From positions 1-30,667 of the forward strand of contig DFDU01000111.1 of assembly GCA_002369325.1 (NCBI GenBank): a stretch of 30,667 bases of DNA, in the 5' to 3' direction. Positions 7,876 to 16,810 of the stretch are shown here, piece by piece. Source of the DNA: Lachnospiraceae bacterium UBA3820. Its GTDB lineage: Bacteria > Bacillota > Clostridia > Lachnospirales > Lachnospiraceae. A program made the position numbers and the translations under genes. Within the stretch, counting starts at the first letter, position 1. Every line of letters begins with the position of its first letter. The notes below the pieces were generated by a model. That model had not been told where the DNA came from. It saw only the letters and a list, made by a program, of their open reading frames with translations, and ran no database searches.

Positions 7876-9204
7876 ATGAATATACTTATGGTGTCACTCG
7901 GGTGTGACAAAAATCTCTGTGATAGCGAGACTATGATGGGTATTTTAAGTGCCAATAATTATAACCTCACAAATGAGGAAAGTGAAGCTGATGCGGTTAT
8001 AATCAATACATGTTCTTTTATAAAGGATGCCATGGAAGAAAGTATAAATACTATTCTTGAAATGGCTGAATTAAAGAAGGACAGACTTAAATATATAATA
8101 GTTTGCGGCTGTCTTGCGGAAAGATATAAAAATGAAATATTTGATGAAATTCCTGAAATAGATGCCTGCGTGGGAACCGCGAGCTTTGACAGGATTGTTG
8201 AAGTTATTAAAAAGCTCGAGGAAAATGATAAAAAGGTTACGGCCTTTGATGATATAAACAGACTGGCCGTATCTGATGTGCATAAAGCCATAAGCTCCGG
8301 TACATTTATGGGATATCTTAAAATTGCCGAGGGCTGTGACAAACGCTGTACATATTGTGCCATACCATATATGCGCGGAAGCTATAGAAGTGTGCCTATG
8401 GAAAAACTTCTTGATGAGGCATCATATATGGCTCAAAACGGAATAAAAGAGCTTGTTCTGGTAGCACAGGAAACAACCTGTTACGGTAAGGATTTATATG
8501 GAAAAAAATCATTACATGAACTTATACATAAGCTTGCCTTGATTGAAGGAATTGAATGGATAAGAGTCATGTATTGTTATCCTGAGGAAATATATGATGA
8601 GCTCATAGATACCTTTGTAAATGAGCCTAAGCTTCTTCATTATATAGATATGCCGCTCCAGCATTCGGAAGATGACATATTAAGAAGAATGGGCAGAAGA
8701 ACCAATAAAAGCTTTATTACATCAGTAATTAATAAGCTGAGAAATAAGGTTCCCGACATAGCAATTAGGACTTCTCTTATCGCCGGATTTCCCGGTGAAA
8801 CAGAGGAAGAACACAAGAACCTTATGGAATTTCTGGACGAAGTCGAGCTTGACAGAGTCGGTGTCTTTACATATTCGAGAGAAGAAGGTACGCCTGCTGC
8901 CTCGTTTGAAAATCAAATAGACGACAAAACCGCCGAAAGATGGCGTGATGAAATAATGGAGCTTTGTCAGGAAATATCAGCCGACAAAAATGAAGCCTTA
9001 ATCGGAAATACTCTGAAGGTTATCATCGAAGGATACTCTCCGGATGAAGATGTTTATGTCGGAAGAACCTATAAGGATGCACCCGGCGTTGACGGTCTTG
9101 TCTTTGTGGAATGCGACTACGAACTGATATCAGGCTCGATAGTGGATGTAGAAATTACCGAAGCCGGACCTTACGATTTAATTGGAAAAATTGTTGATAT
9201 ATAG
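7876..9204 (+). CDS. rimO: Ribosomal protein uS12 methylthiotransferase
   Basis: The 442-residue radical SAM enzyme adds a methylthio group to an aspartate of ribosomal protein S12. It carries the N-terminal methylthiotransferase domain with cluster ligands Cys10, Cys46 and Cys79 (the last in VCGCLAERY), the radical SAM motif Cys154-x3-Cys158-x2-Cys161 in AEGCDKRCTYC, and a C-terminal TRAM-like domain from about residue 375. MiaB is the main alternative, but the start MNILMVSLGCDKNLCDSE and the overall length fit RimO better. The start is one base after the folD stop with only a weak binding site inside folD, suggesting translational coupling. The order rimO-pgsA-pncC is common in Firmicutes. 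Confidence 0.93.
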   Translation: MNILMVSLGCDKNLCDSETMMGILSANNYNLTNEESEADAVIINTCSFIKDAMEESINTILEMAELKKDRLKYIIVCGCLAERYKNEIFDEIPEIDACVGTASFDRIVEVIKKLEENDKKVTAFDDINRLAVSDVHKAISSGTFMGYLKIAEGCDKRCTYCAIPYMRGSYRSVPMEKLLDEASYMAQNGIKELVLVAQETTCYGKDLYGKKSLHELIHKLALIEGIEWIRVMYCYPEEIYDELIDTFVNEPKLLHYIDMPLQHSEDDILRRMGRRTNKSFITSVINKLRNKVPDIAIRTSLIAGFPGETEEEHKNLMEFLDEVELDRVGVFTYSREEGTPAASFENQIDDKTAERWRDEIMELCQEISADKNEALIGNTLKVIIEGYSPDEDVYVGRTYKDAPGVDGLVFVECDYELISGSIVDVEITEAGPYDLIGKIVDI

Positions 9205-9218
9205 AAAGGACTTTAATT

Positions 9219-9752
9219 ATGAATTTACCAAATAAACTTACAATTTTAAGAGTGATTCTCATACCGTTTTTTCTTGTAGCCCTTATGGTTCCGTGTATAC
9301 CGGGCGGAAAATGGATTGCGCTTGTCATTTTTTGCGTGGCAGCAATTACGGATACTCTGGACGGACAGATAGCAAGAAAATATAATCTTATAACTAATTT
9401 CGGAAAATTTATGGATCCTCTGGCAGACAAGCTTTTGGTATGCTCGGCAATGATTGCTCTTATCGAGCTTGAAAGAATCCCTGCCTGGGTTGTTATCATA
9501 ATAATTGCAAGAGAGTTTATTATAAGCGGTTTCAGACTTATAGCTGCGGACAAGGGAATAGTCATTGCCGCAGGCTGGTGGGGAAAGATTAAGACCGTTG
9601 TCCAGATGTTTATGATTATAATTCTTATTTGTGATTTTGGCGGTGATATCGTATATGTGATTGAACAGGTATTTATATATGCGGCACTTGCTCTTACCGT
9701 GATTTCGCTTATAGATTATCTTGCAAAAAACAAAGATGTATTAAAAGACTGA
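9219..9752 (+). CDS. pgsA: CDP-diacylglycerol-glycerol-3-phosphate 3-phosphatidyltransferase
   Basis: The 177-residue integral membrane enzyme makes phosphatidylglycerophosphate, the first committed step to phosphatidylglycerol and cardiolipin. The full CDP-alcohol phosphotransferase signature is visible: Asp45-x2-Asp48-Gly49-x2-Ala52-Arg53-x8-Gly62-x3-Asp66-x3-Asp70, in DTLDGQIARK and FGKFMDPLADK. Hydrophobic stretches on both sides (about 12-26, 32-45, 80-95, 117-135 and 140-160) fit a multi-pass protein. AAAGGA lies 8 nt before the ATG. It follows rimO by 14 nt. Confidence 0.94.
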   Translation: MNLPNKLTILRVILIPFFLVALMVPCIPGGKWIALVIFCVAAITDTLDGQIARKYNLITNFGKFMDPLADKLLVCSAMIALIELERIPAWVVIIIIAREFIISGFRLIAADKGIVIAAGWWGKIKTVVQMFMIIILICDFGGDIVYVIEQVFIYAALALTVISLIDYLAKNKDVLKD

Positions 9753-9810
9753 TTTGCATGATTTTGCTTATGCCGGATCAGAATTTAAATAATATGAAAA
9801 ATATAATTGG

Positions 9811-10290
9811 ATGGAAAAAATGGAAGAAGAACTTGTTAAATATTTGACAGAAAATAAAATGACCATAACAACGGCAGAATCATGCACAGGTGGTATGATT
9901 TCGTCTACAATCGTAAATGTTCCGGGAGCGTCATGGGTTTTAAATGAGGCATATGTTACATATGCAAATGAGGCAAAGGAAAAACTTGTCGGAGTTTCAC
10001 ATAATACTCTTGAAAAATTTGGTGCCGTTTCCAAAGAAACTGCTTATGAAATGGCAGAAGGTGCAGCAAAAGCGGCAAATGCGGATTGTGCTATAGCTGT
10101 AACAGGAATAGCCGGACCTGACGGAGGTACCGAAGAAAAGCCGGTCGGAACCGTATATGCGGGATATTGCGTAAAAGGCAAAATATATGTTGAACGTTAC
10201 AATTTTGACGGAAGCCGGTATGAAGTAAGAAGACAGACGGCTGATAAGACTATAGCAAGATTATATGAGCTTTTGTTAAGGTCTGAGTGA
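9811..10290 (+). CDS. pncC: Nicotinamide-nucleotide amidohydrolase (CinA C-terminal type)
   Basis: The 159-residue protein is the stand-alone CinA C-terminal domain (PncC), which deamidates nicotinamide mononucleotide in NAD recycling. Diagnostic stretches are TTAESCTGGMISS near residues 20-32 and VTGIAGPDGG followed by KPVGTVY at 98-116. The N-terminal molybdopterin-binding-like half found in full-length CinA is absent, and no remnant of it is seen upstream, so this is the short family form rather than a truncation. The ribosome binding site is weak. An alternative in-frame ATG at 9820 would drop three residues. The place after pgsA matches the pgsA-cinA order of other Firmicutes, although recA does not follow here. 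Confidence 0.9.
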   Translation: MEKMEEELVKYLTENKMTITTAESCTGGMISSTIVNVPGASWVLNEAYVTYANEAKEKLVGVSHNTLEKFGAVSKETAYEMAEGAAKAANADCAIAVTGIAGPDGGTEEKPVGTVYAGYCVKGKIYVERYNFDGSRYEVRRQTADKTIARLYELLLRSE

Positions 10291-10345
10291 ATACCAAAAT
10301 ATAGAAAAGTGATTTCGGTTATAATAAGTTGAACGGGGGATGATG

Positions 10346-11848
10346 ATGAAATTAAATGATTTGCTTATATTTAATGATATAGTAATTCAATGTCATGATA
10401 ATCCGGATGCTGATGCACTTGCATCCGGTTATGCATTATATTGGTATTTTACCCGTATGGGAAAGTCTCCTGTATTTATTTACAGAGGTAAAAATAAAAT
10501 ACAAAAAAGTAATCTTATGATTATGAAGGAGGCGCTTGAGATTCCCGTAAGCTATGAGCCGGATTTTGACAGGGTGCCGGAGCTTTTGGTTACGGTTGAC
10601 TGTCAATATGGACAGAAAAATGTGACGCTTACAAAAGCCGATACGGTTGCGGTAATTGATCATCATCAGCTTACCGTGGACGCACCAAAGCTTTCGGAAA
10701 TAAGGAGCAACATAGGAAGCTGCTCAACCATCATATGGGATATGATAAGAGATGAGGGCTTAAGCGTTGATTCGGACAAGCTTCTTTCAACAGCGCTTTA
10801 TTACGGACTTTATACAGATACCAATCGATTGTCGGAAGTGTCTCATCCTCTTGACAGAGATATGCGGGATATGCTTGTAATAAATAAAAGCATTGTTACC
10901 GAAATGAGCAATTCCAATATATCTTTGGAAGAACTAAAAATTACCGGAAAGGCTATTCTTGAATATGAATATTTCGAAAATGATAAATATCTTATGATAC
11001 AGGCTGAGCAATGCGATCCTAATATTCTGGGAGTTATAAGTGATTTTTCCATGGAAACTGCCGGTGTTGATGTTTGCCTTGCATTTTATGTAAGCCAGGA
11101 TGAAATCAAATTTTCGGTAAGAAGCTGTATAAAAGAAGTTCATGCAAATGAGCTTGCAGAATATTTATCTGAAGGAATCGGTGGTGGAGGTGGCCATATA
11201 TATAAGGCCGGCGGAAGTATACGTCCCGAGAAACTTGATGTATCAGACGGACAAAGTGTTTCTGAGGTTATAAGAGCGGTATTTAAAGACAGGATGACTG
11301 CATATTTTGAAAAGTATGAAATAATATATGCAAAGAATACCGTACTGGATGCAACAGATATGAAGAAGTATGAAAAACAGCCTCAGGAGCTTGGCTTCTT
11401 AAAGATTTCGGATGTATTCCCTCTAAATACAATCGTTGAAATACGTACACTCGAGGGTGATGTTAATATACGTGTTGAAGAAGATAAATATCTTATGGTC
11501 GGCATTGAAGGTGAGATATATCCGATTACCGAAGAAAAGCTTGAAAAAAGCTATAATAAGACCGGTAAGCCATACCAAAGAAGCTTTGAATACAAGCCTT
11601 CCATACGTGATATGTTTACCGGAGAGCGTAAAGAGGTTATGCCATATGCGCAGGGGGTTATAAGTACCGGCAAGTCTTTTATTTATGCAAGACCGCTTAC
11701 ACGCTATGTAAAGCTTTTCACGGCATGGGATGATGAAAAATATTATTCCGGAAAACCGGGCGATTATATAGCATTTCGCGAAGACGATGTCCATGACATC
11801 TATATAATAAAAGGACGACTGTTTAACCAGCTTTATAAAGAAGTATAA
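10346..11848 (+). CDS. DHH-family phosphoesterase with duplicated C-terminal module
   Basis: The 500-residue protein starts with a DHH phosphoesterase domain (HDNPDAD at 17-23, Asp85 in VTVDCQ, the DHH triplet at 105-107, YTDT around 157) and a DHHA1 domain ending in GGGGGHIYKAGGS near 279-291. These are the metal and substrate motifs of NrnA/GdpP-like enzymes that cleave nanoRNA, pAp or cyclic dinucleotides. NrnA proteins stop near 320 residues; this one has about 160 more, with two similar segments (about 378-403 and 470-498) sharing a Y-[LI]-x-x-G/R-E...IYxI...[LF]xxxY pattern, the second beginning PGDYIAF. Three ATGs lie in a row; the third is chosen because GGGGG is 6 nt before it. The substrate is unknown. 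No membrane segment is seen. Confidence 0.8.
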   Translation: MKLNDLLIFNDIVIQCHDNPDADALASGYALYWYFTRMGKSPVFIYRGKNKIQKSNLMIMKEALEIPVSYEPDFDRVPELLVTVDCQYGQKNVTLTKADTVAVIDHHQLTVDAPKLSEIRSNIGSCSTIIWDMIRDEGLSVDSDKLLSTALYYGLYTDTNRLSEVSHPLDRDMRDMLVINKSIVTEMSNSNISLEELKITGKAILEYEYFENDKYLMIQAEQCDPNILGVISDFSMETAGVDVCLAFYVSQDEIKFSVRSCIKEVHANELAEYLSEGIGGGGGHIYKAGGSIRPEKLDVSDGQSVSEVIRAVFKDRMTAYFEKYEIIYAKNTVLDATDMKKYEKQPQELGFLKISDVFPLNTIVEIRTLEGDVNIRVEEDKYLMVGIEGEIYPITEEKLEKSYNKTGKPYQRSFEYKPSIRDMFTGERKEVMPYAQGVISTGKSFIYARPLTRYVKLFTAWDDEKYYSGKPGDYIAFREDDVHDIYIIKGRLFNQLYKEV

Positions 11849-11885
11849 ACAGCACTACATAAATTACGCATATTATTAAAGTTAT

Positions 11886-12103
11886 ATGATAATAGCGTAT
11901 GACAGACAAGGGCTGTATAGCATAATTCACCTGATTTGTGTAAAATCAAAAACGCGTGATTGAAGATATTTGCTCAGAAAACAACATGTTTGAACGAAGT
12001 GAGTTTGTGTTTTCGTGCAAATATCGAAATCATGGGTTTATTGATTTGACAAATCATTGGTGTAATGCTATACAGCCCTTGTCTGCCATACGCTTTATTA
12101 CAT
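11886..12103. repeat. Long imperfect inverted repeat between convergent genes
   Basis: The outer arms 11895-11923 and 12065-12093 are complementary at 28 of 29 positions, including a perfect 21-bp run (11903-11923 with 12065-12085). Pairing continues inward with gaps, for example GATTTGT with ACAAATC and GATATTTGC (11965-11973) with GCAAATATC (12017-12025), to a centre near 11995 holding GAACGAAGTGAGTT. Outer flanks ATGATAATA and TTTATTACAT extend it loosely. It fills most of the space between the DHH gene and the convergent TIR gene. It may be a MITE-like or REP-like mobile repeat, or a large bidirectional transcription stop. No U tract and no clear target-site duplication were found. Confidence 0.8.
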
Positions 12104-12118
12104 ACGATTGAATGAGCT

Positions 12119-15100
12119 TTATTTTATTCCGTATTCGGATTTTTCTTCGTCTGTGAGCTCTGCACCCTGTAAAATATCTTTTCCTTTTTGAATCAAATCG
12201 TCAAGAGTATAATGCTTAAAATAGCCTATATGATTTTCTCCCGAATTTGTGAAGGAAAGAGTGTAGAATCTGTCTGTCGGTTTGTTATGACCGAGAGAGT
12301 TTTCTATACAGGTTGTTTGAATCATACTATCTAAATCGATGATGTCGGTTATCAAATTTGACTGGATATATAAAAGATTATCTTCATAATCAAAATCAAA
12401 TGTAGCAAAAGTATCATAATTTGCGTATACCGAGATATCGGACATTCCTATAAAGCTTCCGTTATCTGCATTGTATCTGTAAAGTGAACCGTTGTTGTAT
12501 GCTACAAGGATTTCTTTGCATTTTTCTTTCTTGTTATCATAAAATGCCATTCCGATCGGTTCATTTCCGGGGCAACAAGGTATTGACCATTTAATTTTAC
12601 CTGAGTCATTGACATTTTGAATTAATTTTCCGTCAGAAATAACATATTCCTTTCCGTTGGCAGAAGGAGCAAACAAAATTGTTGTATTATATTCCTCAGG
12701 ATGTTCAACCATTATAGCATTTTCGGAATTTACATCGATTATACAATCATTTAATTCGCCCAAAACAAATATTTTACCGTTAATTTTTGAAAAGAAAGGT
12801 TCCTTTTGTCCCGGATAGCAATCGTCCGGCAAAATATATGTTGATGTTGTCTTATTGTCGATATCATAATCAGCAACTGCATATGTATCATTTTTTTCAA
12901 TATAGTACATAATCCTTCCGTCTGTTAAGGAAAATGTATTTCCGGTAATTGAAAAATCCGAGTTGGAAGTATCATAAATGTCAAATTCTGCAATATTCAT
13001 TGTAGAAAGGTCTACTGATGCTATCTTGGCAGTCATATAATCATAATATGACAAATAGAGCTTATCTTTATATGTTCCGATAATTCTATATTGATATGCA
13101 TAGTTGTCTGTGCCTTCATCTAAAACAAGCTGAGTCGTTTCATTGGTTTCAGGTTTTATTATTGTGAGAGTAGGTATTTCTTCTTCATCGGTTATGATTG
13201 AAAGAACAGAATCTTCCATTTTAAAGCTTTCCCGTGGAGTGGAGATTGCCAAGTCTTCATTGATCGCCGTCCAATCGGTGTCATAAACGTAAAGAGAGTA
13301 ATATATTATTTCTTTACTGTTTTTTTGGTGTACATATACACCGTTATTGACAATTGCACTGTCAAGATTATCAGTAAACAATTGAGTAAGAGTGAGTGAT
13401 TCTGTTCCTCCGGATGGAAAAGGCGATGCAAAACCTCCATCCGAGGTTATAAATACAGGCCAACTGTCACCATCTTTATCGCTCATATCAACAATCGGAG
13501 AGTTGACATTGTAAATGTATAAAAGATTTCCCGTTTTTGTATCAAATATTCCTGCCATATTACCGTTACAGAAGGAAACAGAGTTTTTATCGGGAAGAGA
13601 TAAAAAGCTGTTACATATATTTACTTCACTGCTTGTAAAATCATAATTCCAAAGCTCTGACATGGTATTTTTGTCAAGACATTGTATATAAGTATGGTCG
13701 GTTGAAAGATAAGTATTTTCATCCATTGTTACATTTGAATTAAAATCATCTTCTGAATATGATGCCATAATGTGTGTATTATCTATCCAATATATGTTTT
13801 TAATCCAGGCTTTTCTTGGCTCGAATGAATTAACTTTTTCATTTTTTAAATCAAATGTTCCGACAAAATATTCATCAGTATCTGAACATGCCGAAAATGC
13901 TATGCTTTTTTTGTCAGGAGAAAGAGTATAATTGCTATAGTATAAGGAATCATAATCCTTATTATAGGAGCTTAGCGGAATCTTGTATTGATTTAACACT
14001 TTTCCGTTGGTTGAGTCCAAGGAAAAAAGAAAATAATTTAATGATGTTAAATATATGATACCGTCGCTATCAATGATAATATCATCTTGTCTAAAGGAAT
14101 CATCCTCGATTTTATATGTCCAAATGATGGAACCGTCAATTACGTTATAAAGAGAAACATATTCCGGAGTCCATAGTATAAGTTTATCATCGGACAAAAA
14201 TTCTATTCCGTATATATAATCGCTGGATTTATTCAGTTCAAACAAAAGATTATGTGTTGATATATCCCATGCTCTTATAAAATTCTCATCATCTATGGCA
14301 ACAAGATATGTTCCGTCAGGTGAATTTAAATATTTATGTATGGGATTTGGCATTGTGTAGTTCCATGTAGCATAAATATTTGCACCGGAAAGTGATTTGT
14401 ATGCAAGAGTAGCATCTGTGATTGCACGTAATGCTTCGGCAGTAACCGGTCTTTCATCATACTTATTCTCGGGAAGAGCAGCAAGAGCCAATTGCAGTGC
14501 TTTGATTCTTTGCTCTTGTTCAAGAAATCTCTCCGATTCATTGGAAAGATAGCGAGATTGATTTTTTAGTGATTCAAGGTAGTTTTGTTTAATTTTATAG
14601 CTGCTGTATATGACTTGTCCCGCAAAAGAAAGAACAAGGGCAAGTATAATTGAAAACGCAATAGCCATACGCTTCATCTTATACTGTCTTTGCCTGTTCA
14701 TAAGCTCATCATATGAGCATCCTATGAGAGCACTGGCCAACCTTGGGATTTCATTCTTATTTGCTTTCTTTATGGAGGAACGATAGTCGCAGGAGAGTGG
14801 TTCGAGAGCAACTCTGATAGTACGTTGTTGACCATATTCGTCGGTTATTATTTTATCCTCATGTAAAAGAATATCAGGAATTACATCCTGAGGTTCACCG
14901 TTAACAAGAACAGTAAGTATTTGTTTTTTTGTATGATTTCTTAGAAAATAATCTATCTCACGGGGAACCCAGACAGATTGCTTTGTATTTGTTGAGCATA
15001 TAACTATAAGATAGTCCGAGTGTTCGAGAGCATTAGCTATATTTTCACTTAAGTCACTTGTGATAGGGAGTTCTTCCTTATCTCTGAAAATTCTTTCTAT

Positions 15101-15235
15101 ACGTTTGGTTCCGGTTTTTTTACGAAGCTTTGACGGAATATGAAAATGCTCCAGACTGTGCTGAACAGCTTCGGCAACCTTGATGTCTTCTTCTGCATGC
15201 TTATAAGATATAAAAGCATTATAATGGTCAATCAT
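12119..15235 (-). CDS. Membrane TIR-domain protein with beta-propeller-like C-terminal region
   Basis: This 1038-residue protein begins with a TIR domain (1 to about 150): YNAFISYKHAEED, then SVWVPREI with Glu93 at the position of the catalytic Glu of NAD-cleaving TIRs. A basic stretch (RQRQYKMKRM) precedes one transmembrane helix at about 190-211, predicting TIR inside and the rest outside the cell. Residues 225-285 carry a helical segment (YLSNESERFLEQEQRIKALQ, LALAALPENK) typical of TIR/STAND-WD40 proteins. Residues 285-1010 are beta-rich with repeated D-x-[TS]-N/T-G and W-D patterns, consistent with one or two propellers. The end (AELTDEEKSEYGIK) also resembles WD40-type signalling proteins. 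AAGGAGG precedes the ATG. The gene stands alone; no Thoeris partner is present. Function unknown; NAD cleavage is inference. Confidence 0.82.
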   Translation of the reverse strand: MIDHYNAFISYKHAEEDIKVAEAVQHSLEHFHIPSKLRKKTGTKRIERIFRDKEELPITSDLSENIANALEHSDYLIVICSTNTKQSVWVPREIDYFLRNHTKKQILTVLVNGEPQDVIPDILLHEDKIITDEYGQQRTIRVALEPLSCDYRSSIKKANKNEIPRLASALIGCSYDELMNRQRQYKMKRMAIAFSIILALVLSFAGQVIYSSYKIKQNYLESLKNQSRYLSNESERFLEQEQRIKALQLALAALPENKYDERPVTAEALRAITDATLAYKSLSGANIYATWNYTMPNPIHKYLNSPDGTYLVAIDDENFIRAWDISTHNLLFELNKSSDYIYGIEFLSDDKLILWTPEYVSLYNVIDGSIIWTYKIEDDSFRQDDIIIDSDGIIYLTSLNYFLFSLDSTNGKVLNQYKIPLSSYNKDYDSLYYSNYTLSPDKKSIAFSACSDTDEYFVGTFDLKNEKVNSFEPRKAWIKNIYWIDNTHIMASYSEDDFNSNVTMDENTYLSTDHTYIQCLDKNTMSELWNYDFTSSEVNICNSFLSLPDKNSVSFCNGNMAGIFDTKTGNLLYIYNVNSPIVDMSDKDGDSWPVFITSDGGFASPFPSGGTESLTLTQLFTDNLDSAIVNNGVYVHQKNSKEIIYYSLYVYDTDWTAINEDLAISTPRESFKMEDSVLSIITDEEEIPTLTIIKPETNETTQLVLDEGTDNYAYQYRIIGTYKDKLYLSYYDYMTAKIASVDLSTMNIAEFDIYDTSNSDFSITGNTFSLTDGRIMYYIEKNDTYAVADYDIDNKTTSTYILPDDCYPGQKEPFFSKINGKIFVLGELNDCIIDVNSENAIMVEHPEEYNTTILFAPSANGKEYVISDGKLIQNVNDSGKIKWSIPCCPGNEPIGMAFYDNKKEKCKEILVAYNNGSLYRYNADNGSFIGMSDISVYANYDTFATFDFDYEDNLLYIQSNLITDIIDLDSMIQTTCIENSLGHNKPTDRFYTLSFTNSGENHIGYFKHYTLDDLIQKGKDILQGAELTDEEKSEYGIK

Positions 15236-15254
15236 TTACTAATCCTCCTTGAAC

Positions 15255-15287
15255 TAAAGCAGATGATAATAATTACCATCTGCTTTA
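15255..15287 (-). terminator. Hairpin between paaK and the TIR gene
   Basis: TAAAGCAGATG (15255-15265) pairs perfectly with CATCTGCTTTA (15277-15287) around an 11-nt loop. It lies after the paaK stop and 5-10 nt before the AAGGAGG of the TIR gene. There is no U tract on the minus strand, so it may attenuate, stabilise or insulate rather than fully terminate. A second short A/T hairpin (AAAACTA/TAGTTTT) directly follows the paaK stop. Confidence 0.5.
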
Positions 15288-15309
15288 AGTTGAAAAAACT
15301 AAAATAGTT

Positions 15310-16545
15310 TTAATCGTAACGCTCGTCTATAACACGTTTTGTTTTCTTTTCGCTTCTTGGAAGTACGCCGATTTCGACAACCTTAACGATAGGAGTAAAG
15401 CCGATTTTACTTTTAACCGTTTCGGCTATTTTTTTACTTAATTCGTTAAAGTCAACCGTACCGTTGGTTTCAACATATATACGCATAGTATCTTTTCCGT
15501 CAAGATGAGAAATACGTATCTGATATTCGCTGGAAATCTCGCTAAAGCCGGCGAGAATTTCTTCTATCTGACTTGGGAATACATTTACACCCTTTATCTT
15601 CATCATGTCATCGGTACGCCCCATGATAACATCGATACGAGGATATTTGCTTCCGCAATGACATTCGCCCGGAACAATCCTTGAAAGGTCATGTGTACGA
15701 TATCTTATAAGCGGAGCACCTTCTTTGACAAGAGTAGTGATAACTATTTCACCAAGTTCACCATCAGGTACATTTTCACCCGTTACCGGATCTATAATCT
15801 CAAGATAAATATAATCATCCCAATAATGCATAGCCGTTTCGCCGGGACAATTAATACCGATACCCGGACCGTAGATTTCCGTAAGACCGTAAATATCATA
15901 AAGCTCTATGCCAAGCTCGTTTTTTATGCTTTCACGCATTTTGTCGCTCCAGCGCTCTGAACCGATAACACCTTTTTTAAGATGGATTTTATCTTTTATT
16001 CCACGCTTTTTTATTTCTTCGGCAAGCAAAAGAGCATAAGAAGAGGTTGAACAAAGAACGGTACTCTTCATAGCTATCATCATTTCAAGCTGCTTGTCTG
16101 TATTTCCGGGCCCCATAGGAATGGCCATGGCACCGAGTTTTTCACAACCGAGCTGGAAACCGATACCTGCAGTCCACAGGCCGTATCCCGGAGTGATATG
16201 TATTCTGTCCATATCGGTAATTCCTGCAAATTCATAGCAACGCTTGAACATTATCGCCCAATCATCAACATCCTTCGCAGTATAAGGAATAATAACAGGC
16301 TTACCTGTGGTTCCCGATGAAGAGTGGATTCGTACAATTTTATCCTCGGGAGCTGTCATAAGTCCGAGAGGGTAAGCGTCACGCAAATCTTTTTTTTCTG
16401 AAAACGGAAGCTTTGTAAAATCTTCCGGAGTTTTTATATTTGTAATACCGGCTTCCTTTAGTTTTTCACCGTAAAAGCTGCCTGAGTCAATCAGTGCTTT
16501 GATTCTGTCATTTACCTGAGCTAACTGTTTTTCCGAAATAATCAT
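15310..16545 (-). CDS. paaK: Phenylacetate-CoA ligase family (arylacetate-CoA ligase)
   Basis: The 411-residue cytoplasmic AMP-forming ligase joins phenylacetate or a related arylacetate to CoA. It shows the P-loop SSSGTTGKP (residues 75-83), the aryl-binding LTEIYGPGIG region, YRTHDLSRI, and the hinge and C-terminal MGRTDDMMKIKGVNVFPSQIE. The frame extends upstream to an ATG at 16641, but the promoter -35 box covers that ATG (16636-16641) and the -10 is at 16613-16618. The true start is therefore the ATG at 16545, with AAAGGAG 11 nt before it. iorAB lies 3 kb away on the other strand; the usual link is that indolepyruvate oxidoreductase and this ligase connect aryl pyruvates, arylacetyl-CoA and arylacetates. 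The direction of flux is not shown by sequence. Confidence 0.92.
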   Translation of the reverse strand: MIISEKQLAQVNDRIKALIDSGSFYGEKLKEAGITNIKTPEDFTKLPFSEKKDLRDAYPLGLMTAPEDKIVRIHSSSGTTGKPVIIPYTAKDVDDWAIMFKRCYEFAGITDMDRIHITPGYGLWTAGIGFQLGCEKLGAMAIPMGPGNTDKQLEMMIAMKSTVLCSTSSYALLLAEEIKKRGIKDKIHLKKGVIGSERWSDKMRESIKNELGIELYDIYGLTEIYGPGIGINCPGETAMHYWDDYIYLEIIDPVTGENVPDGELGEIVITTLVKEGAPLIRYRTHDLSRIVPGECHCGSKYPRIDVIMGRTDDMMKIKGVNVFPSQIEEILAGFSEISSEYQIRISHLDGKDTMRIYVETNGTVDFNELSKKIAETVKSKIGFTPIVKVVEIGVLPRSEKKTKRVIDERYD

Positions 16546-16612
16546 CTTAAGTTTTTCTCCTTTATGATTGTTTTCTGTGATTGATTTTGAATTATCGGCA
16601 TCACATAAAGCT

Positions 16613-16641
16613 ATTATATAAGGAAACAGTTTCTTTTTCAA
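16613..16641 (-). promoter_or_regulatory. Sigma-A type promoter of paaK
   Basis: On the minus strand TTGAAA is followed after exactly 17 nt by a consensus TATAAT. Transcription should begin near 16606, giving a leader of about 60 nt before the paaK ATG at 16545. The match is close to consensus and decides the paaK start. Confidence 0.75.
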
Positions 16642-16744
16642 TTATAATTATCAACATTTTAAGTATATCTCAAATTTGTGGGCATAATCCATGGATGTAC
16701 AGTGTTTTTTGATTGTATTAATTTCAAAACATGGTAAATGGTTG

Positions 16745-16772
16745 TTGAATTAATTTTGAATTTTGGTATAAT
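16745..16772 (+). promoter_or_regulatory. Sigma-A type promoter of the Na/Pi symporter
   Basis: TTGAAT and TATAAT are separated by 16 nt, with start expected near 16779 and a leader of about 44 nt. It is divergent from the paaK promoter about 100 bp away. No recognisable phosphate-response box is evident between them. Confidence 0.65.
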
Positions 16773-16810
16773 TTTACTTTGGATAGTTTTAGTTTTAATA
16801 AGAAAGGAAA

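Noticed and set aside
9155..9565. Minus-strand frame of 136 codons across rimO and pgsA
   Set aside because: It lies opposite two well-identified genes, has no recognisable domain and no binding site.
12119..15235. Thoeris defence system
   Set aside because: A TIR gene is present, but no ThsA-type (SIR2/SLOG) partner lies beside it and the domain layout differs.
16546..16641. 32-residue N-terminal extension of paaK
   Set aside because: The near-consensus promoter (-35 at 16636-16641, -10 at 16613-16618) covers its start codon, and the family N-terminus begins at the ATG at 16545.
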